The notes below the pieces were generated by a model. The model was given only the letters and a program-made list of their open reading frames with translations, was not told where the DNA came from and did not search any database. The position numbers were made by a program, and so were the translations under genes. Shown one piece after another: positions 8,139 to 14,692 of a stretch of DNA of 20,222 nt. Origin of the DNA: Acidobacteriota bacterium (GTDB lineage: Bacteria; Acidobacteriota; Terriglobia; Terriglobales; Acidobacteriaceae); the NCBI GenBank assembly GCA_021793595.1, contig JAJYSL010000064.1:1-20222 (forward strand). Direction: 5' to 3'. Positions within the stretch are counted from its first letter, which is position 1. Every line of letters begins with the position of its first letter.

Positions 8139-8957
8139 TCAGCGTGATTCGAATCGGTCCCGTTCGCGCTGCGCCATCCAGTTGCAAATCGCATTCAGAT
8201 CCGCGACGGGCGCCTGCGTAAAGGGAATGGTATGCATGTACGGCGGCGGCCCGAACTCCGGCGTCAGCGTGGAAACTTCGCGTCCTGCAACCTCCTGCGC
8301 TTTCCATATTTGCTGCCACCATTGTTCGTGGACATCGAGATGATGACTCCACTCCGGAGCCCGCGGATCCGGCACCTGCGGGCCTTCTTCAAAACCCACG
8401 CGCGCGTGCAGGTGCCAGCAGTGCTCTGCGCTCAACTGTAAAATTTCTCCGCAGTCCGGCAGCAGTCGTTCGGCCACGCAAACCCAGTGGCTGTAATCGC
8501 AGGTCAGCTTCAGAGAAGGGAATCGTTGCAGGATCCGCTGTGTATTCCAAGGATTGGAGAAGTATCGAAGACGATGCGTCTCATGGGAGATGGGAACGCC
8601 GAACTCAGCTTCGATCTCCAGCGCTGCACCATAAAAATCCTCCGCCTGGGTATAGCTCCACGTATCGGATCCGGTATGACCGTTAATAAACAGGGGATTG
8701 TCTTCGAGGCATTCTTCAACCTGGCTCTTCAGGGAGTGCAAATGCTCTGCAACCGTTCCTCCCGGTATGAACTGATGGCTGAATACCTGAGGAATCCAGC
8801 CGAACCCTTCATCCTTCAATGTCTGTCGAAACAGCGCTCTGTCAGGCAGAAAAAACAGCGGCGTCTCGAGTGCCTCATAGCCTTCCTTGTGCCACTCCGC
8901 TATATACGGAGCGAAACCGTTCGCAAGGTCCACGCCCCACAGATGTCGAACCAACAA
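8139..8957 (-). CDS. Xylose isomerase-like TIM barrel (sugar phosphate isomerase/epimerase family)
   Basis: About 272 residues with the look of the AP endonuclease 2/xylose isomerase-like TIM-barrel superfamily, metal-dependent enzymes that isomerise or epimerise sugars or inositols in the cytosol. Likely metal ligands are in the expected order: Glu126 in SHETHRLR, Asp154 in LTCDYSHW, His184 in HLHARVG and Glu234 in LTPEFGPP (numbered from TTG 8957). There is no ATG near the N-terminus. TTG at 8957 is the nearest common start, but CTG at 8966 would give M-KFLLVRHLWGVD, a better first beta strand, with a GGCGGGA ribosome-like site seven to eight bases ahead; the frame closes at TGA 8982-8984. 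It probably is cotranscribed with the alpha-galactosidase. Substrate unknown. Confidence 0.85.
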   Translation of the reverse strand: MLVRHLWGVDLANGFAPYIAEWHKEGYEALETPLFFLPDRALFRQTLKDEGFGWIPQVFSHQFIPGGTVAEHLHSLKSQVEECLEDNPLFINGHTGSDTWSYTQAEDFYGAALEIEAEFGVPISHETHRLRYFSNPWNTQRILQRFPSLKLTCDYSHWVCVAERLLPDCGEILQLSAEHCWHLHARVGFEEGPQVPDPRAPEWSHHLDVHEQWWQQIWKAQEVAGREVSTLTPEFGPPPYMHTIPFTQAPVADLNAICNWMAQRERDRFESR

Positions 8958-9053
8958 AAATTTCAGAACAATTCCCGCCTTTCAAGCAGATTTAAGTGCC
9001 GTCAAAACGCCGTGTCGCGCGTGCCACGCGATCCGGGTCCACTTCCGCTCCAG

Positions 9054-9061
9054 TCTACAAT
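9054..9061 (+). promoter_or_regulatory. Candidate -10 element TCTACAAT before the radical SAM gene
   Basis: TCTACAAT lies about 80 bp upstream of the radical SAM gene in the 175-183-bp divergent region it shares with the isomerase-like gene. It repeats the octamer seen before the photolyase. No good -35 is visible, so it stays a guess based on recurrence and position. Confidence 0.28.
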
Positions 9062-9140
9062 GCGAATAGGACGTCCGATCCGCTGCAAGCCGCTGTAAAT
9101 AAGGTCTTGGGCTCGAGCCACCGGACGATCTGCAAATTGG

Positions 9141-10457
9141 ATGGCCACGATCAGCACATCTCCGTTTCACGTTCTCACCAAGCCCGTCGGTCCAATCTGC
9201 AATCTCGATTGCAAGTACTGTTTTTACCTGGAAAAAGAAGTTCTCTATCCCGACACTTCCAAGTGGGCCATGCCTGCGGACGTTTTGGAATCCTACATCC
9301 AGCAGTACATTCAGCAGCAGAACACGGATGTCATCCACTTCGCATGGCAAGGCGGCGAGCCGACGCTGCTGGGAGTCGACTACTTCCGCAACGTTATCGC
9401 GCTGCAGGCAAAGTATGCGAACGGCAAGCGAATCGAAAATGCGTTTCAGACCAATGGTGTTTTGTTGAATGACGACTGGGCTAACTTTTTCGCGGAGAAT
9501 AATTTTCTCATCGGGATTTCCGTCGATGGCCCTCGAGAATTGCATGATGCCTATCGGGTCGACAAAGGCGGTCAGCCGACGTTTGATCGCGTGATGCGCG
9601 GCATCAGTTTTCTCAAGAAGCATTCTGTTGCCTTCAATACCCTGACCACGGTTCATCGCAAGAATTCCTACAGTCCGCTGGAGGTTTATCGCTTCTTGAA
9701 GGAGAGCGGCAGCGGATACATGCAATTCATCCCAATCGTGGAGCGCGTCTCAACCCAGACAACGCAGGATGGCATGGTGCTGGTGTCGCCCAGCTTTTCT
9801 GACCATGCAAAAGTCTCAGATTGGTCGGTCGAGCCGGTCCAGTTCGGGCGATTTCTGTCGGCGATTTTTGACGAGTGGGTTCGCAACGACGTGGGGAAGA
9901 TCTTCGTTCAGCTGTTCGACGTATCGCTGGAAACGTGGCTGGGCATGGAGCCGAGCCTCTGCGTCTTTCGTAAGACCTGCGGCTCCGCCCTCGCCATTGA
10001 GCATAACGGCGACCTGTATTCCTGCGACCACTTTGTGTATCCGGAAAATCGGCTGGGCAACATTATGCAAAAGGCAATGGGAGAGATGGCCGAATCGCCG
10101 CAGCAAATCCAGTTCGGCCAAGCCAAAAATGATTCGCTGCCGAACTACTGCCGCCAGTGCGAAGTGCGATTTGCCTGTAACGGGGAATGCCCCAAGCATC
10201 GTTTTGCGACCACGCCGGATGGCGAAGCGGGGCTGAATTATCTATGCGCGGGATACAAGAAATTCTTCACCCACATCGATCCCTATATGCAATTCATGGC
10301 CGCACAACTGCGCCAGCATCGCGCGCCGGCCAATGTGATGGAGTGGGCCCGCCTGCGCGACACGCCCGCATCCCAGGCCGGCAAGCCGGGACGGAATGAC
10401 CCGTGCCCATGCGGTAGCGGTAAGAAATTCAAGCGCTGCTGCGGGCTATCTGCGTAA
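9141..10457 (+). CDS. Anaerobic sulfatase-maturase-like radical SAM/SPASM protein with SEC-C tail
   Basis: A 438-residue radical S-adenosylmethionine enzyme. Cys20, Cys24 and Cys27 (CNLDCKYC) bind the SAM iron-sulfur cluster and WQGGEPTLLG is the SAM-contacting GGE motif. A SPASM region with further cysteines for auxiliary clusters follows (KTCGSALAIEHNGDLYSC, CRQCEVRFACNGEC and a later LCAGYKKFF). This order matches anaerobic sulfatase-maturating enzymes (anSME), which turn an active-site Cys or Ser of a sulfatase into formylglycine in the cytosol. Residues 420-435 form a SEC-C zinc-binding motif (DPCPCGSGKKFKRCCG), as in the SecA C-terminus. No sulfatase gene is in the window, so the substrate must be encoded elsewhere or be something else. 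No ribosome site is obvious before the ATG; the frame is closed upstream by TAA at 9096. Confidence 0.9.
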   Translation: MATISTSPFHVLTKPVGPICNLDCKYCFYLEKEVLYPDTSKWAMPADVLESYIQQYIQQQNTDVIHFAWQGGEPTLLGVDYFRNVIALQAKYANGKRIENAFQTNGVLLNDDWANFFAENNFLIGISVDGPRELHDAYRVDKGGQPTFDRVMRGISFLKKHSVAFNTLTTVHRKNSYSPLEVYRFLKESGSGYMQFIPIVERVSTQTTQDGMVLVSPSFSDHAKVSDWSVEPVQFGRFLSAIFDEWVRNDVGKIFVQLFDVSLETWLGMEPSLCVFRKTCGSALAIEHNGDLYSCDHFVYPENRLGNIMQKAMGEMAESPQQIQFGQAKNDSLPNYCRQCEVRFACNGECPKHRFATTPDGEAGLNYLCAGYKKFFTHIDPYMQFMAAQLRQHRAPANVMEWARLRDTPASQAGKPGRNDPCPCGSGKKFKRCCGLSA

Positions 10458-10499
10458 TCGCGGCGATGGGGCTCTCGAATTGATATTGTTCTGGCTTAA

Positions 10500-10528
10500 T
10501 TCGCAGTCTTCAAATATGATGATAAAAT
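10500..10528 (+). promoter_or_regulatory. Promoter candidate of the toxin-antitoxin pair
   Basis: TTCGCA (10500-10505) and TAAAAT (10523-10528) are spaced by exactly 17 bases, with 4/6 and 5/6 matches to the sigma-70 consensus. The predicted start of transcription would leave a short leader holding the GGAGG ribosome site. The AT-rich stretch here, with two TCAAA words, would also suit autoregulation by the antitoxin. Confidence 0.45.
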
Positions 10529-10539
10529 TAGTCAAAGTT

Positions 10540-10544
10540 GGAGG
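10540..10544 (+). promoter_or_regulatory. Ribosome binding site of the antitoxin gene
   Basis: GGAGG seven bases ahead of the GTG at 10552. It supports the GTG start. Confidence 0.75.
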
Positions 10545-10551
10545 CTAACCC

Positions 10552-10995
10552 GTGGCCACCGCCTATGCGATCCCGAACATTGCCGGCTACCCATTCAATA
10601 TCTTGCCGGACCTTTCCAATGCAAAAGTCCGCGAACGCCTGAGCCCCTCGGCCATTCGAGGCTTCGTGCGCATTATGGAACGCTGGGGCGTGAAAGAAGT
10701 GAGCGCGCGCAAGCTGCTGGGCGGTCCATCGGCGGGAACCTACTACGGATGGAAGGCCCATCCCCAAGGCAAAAAGCTCGATCAGGACACGCTGACGCGC
10801 GTTTCGCTAGTGATTGGTATCTACAAGGCCCTTCATATCCTGTACAGTGACAAACTTGCCGATGCGTGGATCACACTGCCGAATCGCGATCCCATGTTTC
10901 GCGGAGAAACACCGCTGGCGTACATGGTTGAGCAGGGCCAGCCAGGCATGATCCACGTGCGTCAGTTGCTGGACGCATGGCGCGGTGGGCAGTGA
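10552..10995 (+). CDS. Xre/MbcA/ParS-type (DUF2384) antitoxin
   Basis: A 147-residue protein with the layout of antitoxins of the RES-Xre class. The middle (about residues 35-100) is a helical Xre-like DNA-binding region (MERWGVKEVSARKLLGGPS, then DQDTLTRVSLVIGIYKALHIL). The C-terminal 45 or so residues match the MbcA/ParS/Xre toxin-binding domain: WITLPNRDPMFRGETPLAYMV, then a helix ending VRQLLDAWRGGQ. In known members the C-terminus plugs the toxin's NAD-binding pocket and the N-terminus represses the operon. The start is GTG, fixed by GGAGG seven bases upstream. The stop overlaps the toxin start as GTGA. The first 25 residues are an unassigned extension. Confidence 0.88.
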   Translation: MATAYAIPNIAGYPFNILPDLSNAKVRERLSPSAIRGFVRIMERWGVKEVSARKLLGGPSAGTYYGWKAHPQGKKLDQDTLTRVSLVIGIYKALHILYSDKLADAWITLPNRDPMFRGETPLAYMVEQGQPGMIHVRQLLDAWRGGQ

Positions 10996-11723
10996 CTCCT
11001 CCGGTCAGCCCGATTCATTTGCGCGCGACGCACCGCATGATCGCGGCGAAGTATAGCGAGAGCGGCAGCGTTTTGTCCTCCATCAGCGATAACGAATCCA
11101 TGCTGGCGGACCTGGCGGAGCTGGACGGCGCGACCAACGATCGCTTGCTTGGGGAGGAGGGACTGCTGCCGGGAATCAGCGTGCATGAACTGGTCTATGG
11201 CGTGCACTACGCATCGGTTGTGAACGCCGCCTTCACCCATAAGAATCCCGCCGGCAGTCGCTTCAACGATGGAGGTCGTGGGGCCTGGTATGCGGGTGTG
11301 GAACGGGCGACTTCGATTGCGGAGGTGGCGTATCATCGCGCTCGGCAGCTCCAGAATATCGATTGGAAGGAAGAAGAGCGCTCCACGTACGATGACTATC
11401 TGGCGGATTTCAGTACTGAATTTCATGATCTGCGCGGCGCCGATCGCGCAGAAAGATCGCGCCAATTCAAGAAATTTTTGAAGCCCGAACCGGTTCCGGC
11501 CTGCTATGCAGACTCGCAGCAGCTGGCGCGAAAGCTACTCGCGTCCCGGTCAAATGGATTGATTTATCCCAGCGTTCGCAACTCCGGAGGTACCTGCGTT
11601 GTGTGTTTTCGGCCCGCGCTGGTGTATCATGTCCGGCGCGATGCGCGGATCGAACTCCGCATTCAGGTGGAGGGCCAATCAGTACGCACGCATACGAAGA
11701 AAGTGCCAATTCCGGAGGAATGA
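10992..11723 (+). CDS. RES-domain toxin (NAD+-degrading type)
   Basis: A 243-residue protein with a RES domain. Family members such as MbcT and ParT bind NAD+ and split or transfer from it (NAD+ phosphorolysis, glycohydrolysis or ADP-ribosylation), stopping growth. The conserved catalytic trio can be placed as Arg90 in SRFNDGGRG, Tyr100 in AWYAG and Glu111 in AEVAYHR; the family serine likely lies in LIYPSVRNSGGTCVVCF. An N-terminal region of about 80 residues precedes the core, longer than in minimal RES toxins. The GTG at 10992 is chosen since it overlaps the antitoxin stop (GTGA), a common coupling signal; an in-frame ATG at 10977 would add five residues. The antitoxin gene comes first, as is usual for this class. 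Confidence 0.88.
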   Translation: MTPPVSPIHLRATHRMIAAKYSESGSVLSSISDNESMLADLAELDGATNDRLLGEEGLLPGISVHELVYGVHYASVVNAAFTHKNPAGSRFNDGGRGAWYAGVERATSIAEVAYHRARQLQNIDWKEEERSTYDDYLADFSTEFHDLRGADRAERSRQFKKFLKPEPVPACYADSQQLARKLLASRSNGLIYPSVRNSGGTCVVCFRPALVYHVRRDARIELRIQVEGQSVRTHTKKVPIPEE

Positions 11724-11766
11724 GATGTCGCGTGGATCGGTTAGCGGGATTGCCTCGCCGATGGAA

Positions 11767-12432
11767 CTAGCCGGTGGCGAGATGGTGGCGAACATCCGCG
11801 CCGCGAACCCAGAAGATGACATCCTCAGCGATGTTGGTGGCGTGATCGCCCACCCGCTCCAGATTTCTTGCAATCAACACCACGTTTAAGGCCTGCTGCG
11901 TGTGCTCTGGCTGCGCTTTAATGTATCTCGTAAGGGTGTGGAAGATGGCGCGATTTAACTCGTCCACTTCGTCGTCCATCAGCAGCACTTTTTCCGCCAG
12001 CGCCGCATCGCCGTCAATAAAGGCCTGCAGCGCATTCCTCACCATGGTTGCCGCCAGGGTCGCCAGCCTGGGGATATCTACGGGCAATTCGACGGGGGGG
12101 ACTGTTTGCAGGTCGCGCACCCGCTCGACAATTTTCACGGCTCGATCGCCGACGCGCTCCAGATCGGCATTGATCTTGATCACAGACAAAATGAATCGAA
12201 GATCGATCGCCATCGGCTGCTCCATGGCAAGCAGGTCGAGCGCCATCTGATCGATGTCCCTCTCCATGCGGTTGATCGCAGGCTCCGAACGCATCACCAG
12301 ATCGCAGATGGAAGTATCGCCGACGCGATAGGCCTCGATGGCGCGCTGGATCGCTTGCTCGGCCATACCGGCCATGACCAGCAGCTTTTCCTTCAAGTCA
12401 TCGAGATTTTGGTGAAACCGGGTGCGCGTCAT
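11767..12432 (-). CDS. phoU: Phosphate transport regulator PhoU
   Basis: A 221-residue helical cytosolic protein of the PhoU family, which links the PstSCAB phosphate transporter to the PhoR sensor kinase and limits uptake of phosphate when it is plentiful. The protein shows the two related three-helix halves: each bears the metal-binding E/D-xxx-D pattern, seen as [19 protein letters not shown] near residues 85-105 and [21 protein letters not shown] near 185-207. Length is typical. Its ATG overlaps the pstB stop (ATGA), so the two are translationally coupled. It converges on the RES toxin gene, with 43 bp between stop codons and no visible terminator hairpin. Confidence 0.95.
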   Translation of the reverse strand: MTRTRFHQNLDDLKEKLLVMAGMAEQAIQRAIEAYRVGDTSICDLVMRSEPAINRMERDIDQMALDLLAMEQPMAIDLRFILSVIKINADLERVGDRAVKIVERVRDLQTVPPVELPVDIPRLATLAATMVRNALQAFIDGDAALAEKVLLMDDEVDELNRAIFHTLTRYIKAQPEHTQQALNVVLIARNLERVGDHATNIAEDVIFWVRGADVRHHLATG

Positions 12433-13187
12433 CCGAACCTACCTGTAATGTAATCTTCTGTCCGTTTGTCTGTCGGGTTGGTGAAAATTCTGGTCGTTGC
12501 ATCAAACTCGACAAGATACCCGTTCAGGAAGAACCCCGTCATCTCCGCGACGCGTGCCGCCTGTTGCATATTATGCGTCACGATGACGATCGTATAGTCC
12601 GCCTTCAGCTCAAAGATCAAATCTTCAATTTTCGCCGTTGAGACCGGGTCCAGTGCCGATGCCGGCTCATCCATCAGCAAGACTTCCGGATCAATGGCCA
12701 AAGCGCGTGCGATGCACAGGCGCTGCTGCTGTCCTCCAGAAAGGGAAGCGCCGGACTTGCTTTTCCAGACGTCTTTGACCTCATCCCACAATGCAGAACG
12801 TCGCAGACTCCGCTCCACGATTTCGTCGAGTTGCTTACGCTTGTGGATTCCACCGAGCTTCAAACCAGTCGCGACGTTGTCGTAGATCGACATGGTCGGA
12901 AATGGATTCGGCCTTTGAAAGACCATGCCGATGCGGCGGCGAATCGCTGCCGGCGGTGCGTCGCCATAAATATCCAGATCCCCAAGCTTCACCAAGCCAG
13001 TGACGCGCGCAATCGGATTGGTTTCGTGCATCCGGTTCAAGCAGCGCACGAAGGTCGACTTGCCGCAACCCGATGGGCCGATCAAGGCGGTGGCCTGATT
13101 CGCCGGAATCTTTAGCGTTATATCGTGCAGAGTATGCGTACTGCCGTACCAGGCATTCAAATTCTGCACTTCAATTCCTGCTCCCAC
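12429..13187 (-). CDS. pstB: Phosphate ABC transporter ATP-binding protein PstB
   Basis: A 252-residue ABC ATPase that powers the PstSCA phosphate importer at the inner face of the membrane. Walker A is GPSGCGKST (residues 37-45), the signature is LSGGQQQRL, Walker B is VLLMDEP and the H-loop is [19 protein letters not shown]. The latter half and the LNRMHETNP and [13 protein letters not shown] stretches are specific to PstB within the ABC superfamily. Start is GTG; no other start codon lies between it and an in-frame TAA at 13215-13217. The gene overlaps phoU by four bases. The genes for PstS, PstC and PstA are not upstream here, where the next gene is a DedA-rhodanese fusion, so the permease is probably encoded elsewhere. 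Confidence 0.95.
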   Translation of the reverse strand: MGAGIEVQNLNAWYGSTHTLHDITLKIPANQATALIGPSGCGKSTFVRCLNRMHETNPIARVTGLVKLGDLDIYGDAPPAAIRRRIGMVFQRPNPFPTMSIYDNVATGLKLGGIHKRKQLDEIVERSLRRSALWDEVKDVWKSKSGASLSGGQQQRLCIARALAIDPEVLLMDEPASALDPVSTAKIEDLIFELKADYTIVIVTHNMQQAARVAEMTGFFLNGYLVEFDATTRIFTNPTDKRTEDYITGRFG

Positions 13188-13526
13188 GTACGCCCCCGAC
13201 TTAGCTCTTCGACCTTACGCGACTCTGTCTTCATCCATCTGACTTCGCTCGAATCGCCTGGTTCGACGGGCGAAAAAGCGAATCTCGTCATCCCAAGGCT
13301 TTCTTCGAAGCCGGGAGCATGGGAACCTTCCTGACCTTTTGGTTGGACAGTTGCCGCGGCAACCCGAGGCGTGGTGGACGCGATCCATCGCCGACCCGTA
13401 CCTGAAAGGCTAACAATCTATTGTAAACAAGCGATGAATCGCCATTGTAGATCAATTGACACAAGCCGGCGGCGCGCTTGGTTGGATGGGAAATCCCGAA
13501 CGATGGCCGGGGAAAAATTTCCAGGG
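13188..13526. other. Intergenic region upstream of pstB with palindromes
   Basis: 339 bp with no convincing gene. It contains a perfect 14-bp palindrome GTTGCCGCGGCAAC (13350-13363), a small stem GCGAT-GA-ATCGC (13431-13442), and, on the minus strand, two TACAAT words (13420-13425 and 13444-13449) facing pstB. Any of these could belong to a phosphate-responsive promoter, but I see no Pho box repeat and no -35 box at the right spacing. Confidence 0.4.
13350..13363. repeat. Perfect 14-bp palindrome
   Basis: GTTGCCGCGGCAAC, fully self-complementary with no loop, located about 165 bp upstream of pstB and 165 bp downstream of the DedA stop. A dimeric repressor operator is possible; a T-run is lacking, so a terminator is unlikely. 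GC-rich palindromes of this length arise by chance only seldom. Confidence 0.35.
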
Positions 13527-14495
13527 CTAAGCTGGCATCGGAGGACGCTCGGCCTCGGCCACTGTGATTTCCACTAAAGGATAGCCCTGTTCCTTCCAGC
13601 CGTCGAAACCTCCGCGCAATGGGCGGATGCGCTCAATGCCAAAGCGGCGCATGGTCAACGCAATCTTTGCGCTGGTGGCCTCGCTGGGGCAAGTGCAATA
13701 CAGAACAATGTCGCGGTCCCGCGGAATTTCTGAATTGCGGGCAATCAGTTCATGCGGACGTAGCTGAACCGCACCCGGCAAAATCCTGGGATCGGGCAGA
13801 ATGTCGAGCGGATGGCGCAGGTCGATGATGTAGGGATCCTCTCCGCGATCCATCATGGCTTTTAGCTCCGTCGGCTCAATGCGCAATGTCCGAATCTTGC
13901 GCAGAAACTGCTGCTGTCGAATCAGGCGCCCAATCAGAAGCCCAAGTACCACCAGGATGACCAACCCTATCGCAGAACGATTGAGCCAGTGCAATATGGA
14001 TTCGTTGCGACGAATCACATCGCCAAAAAATCTTCCGATCAGAACCAGCGACGCGGCCCACAAAAAGGACCCGGCCATGTCATACATCAAGAACACGCGG
14101 TACTTCATCTTGCTTTGGCCGGCCAGCGGAGCGGCCATGGTATTCAGGCCGGGAATGAACTTGGAGAAAAGCAAAGCGACTGGGCCGTGTCGCGTGAGAA
14201 TGTCCTCGGTCTTGCGTACGCAGGAGGCAGCTTCAAGAGAAAATTTGCAGATCCAGCGGGTCACCGGACTGCCGAATCGACTTCCCAGCCGAAACCACGT
14301 CGAGTCTGCAAGCGCACAAGCCGATATCACCGCAAGCATGATCGCCCCGATTCCCAAGTGATGGGTTGCGGTGAATGCTCCGGCAGTCAGAATGATGGGC
14401 GTACTGGGGAGAGGAACTCCCAATTGCTCCGCCAGGACCCACCCAAAAAGAATCCAATAGCTGTACTCGAGAAAAAACTCAACCGTAAAGTGCAT
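13527..14495 (-). CDS. DedA-family membrane protein fused to a rhodanese domain
   Basis: A 322-residue protein in two parts. Residues about 5-190 are a DedA (VTT/SNARE-associated) membrane domain: GVPLPSTPIILTAGAF at the first re-entrant region, DSTWFRLGSRFG, and the hallmark FSKFIPGLNTMAAPLAG at 110-126, with hydrophobic helices at about 45-63, 143-161 and 174-192. DedA proteins act in lipid scrambling, including undecaprenyl-phosphate recycling, and in membrane homeostasis. Residues about 203-310 are a cytosolic rhodanese-like domain: YIIDLRHPLDI, the active-site loop DIVLYCTCPSEATS with catalytic Cys267, and LRGGFDGWKEQGYPL. The ATG at 14495 fits the family N-terminus; a GTG at 14534 would add 13 residues but has no ribosome site. 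The fusion suggests sulfur or redox sensing tied to membrane activity. Confidence 0.9.
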   Translation of the reverse strand: MHFTVEFFLEYSYWILFGWVLAEQLGVPLPSTPIILTAGAFTATHHLGIGAIMLAVISACALADSTWFRLGSRFGSPVTRWICKFSLEAASCVRKTEDILTRHGPVALLFSKFIPGLNTMAAPLAGQSKMKYRVFLMYDMAGSFLWAASLVLIGRFFGDVIRRNESILHWLNRSAIGLVILVVLGLLIGRLIRQQQFLRKIRTLRIEPTELKAMMDRGEDPYIIDLRHPLDILPDPRILPGAVQLRPHELIARNSEIPRDRDIVLYCTCPSEATSAKIALTMRRFGIERIRPLRGGFDGWKEQGYPLVEITVAEAERPPMPA

Positions 14496-14655
14496 GGAAG
14501 TCAACCGCCTCGAACAAGTGCTGAACAGCTTCACCGAGAGGGGATCAGAGTCAGGCAGGCTTTCGTCTTAGGACAAATTCCGTTGAAAATCCCTCGGCTC
14601 CGGGCAACCATTTCTGACTCTGCTCTGGAACCCTGCATACGTCAGATGCTTGAAC

Positions 14656-14692
14656 TTAGAAAAAGAACCGGAACAATTTCAACGTGTTCCGG
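14656..14692 (-). terminator. Intrinsic terminator of the VWA-domain gene
   Basis: On the minus strand CCGGAAC and GTTCCGG (14686-14692 and 14668-14674 on the plus scale) form a perfect 7-bp stem with an 11-base loop, followed by TTCTTTTTC. The VWA gene stop codon (14679-14681) lies inside the loop, so the terminator overlaps the end of the coding sequence. It also shields the downstream DedA gene. Confidence 0.75.

Noticed and set aside
8982..9725. A 247-codon minus-strand frame overlapping the radical SAM gene
   Set aside because: No recognisable motif, and the plus strand holds a clear radical SAM protein with intact cysteines.
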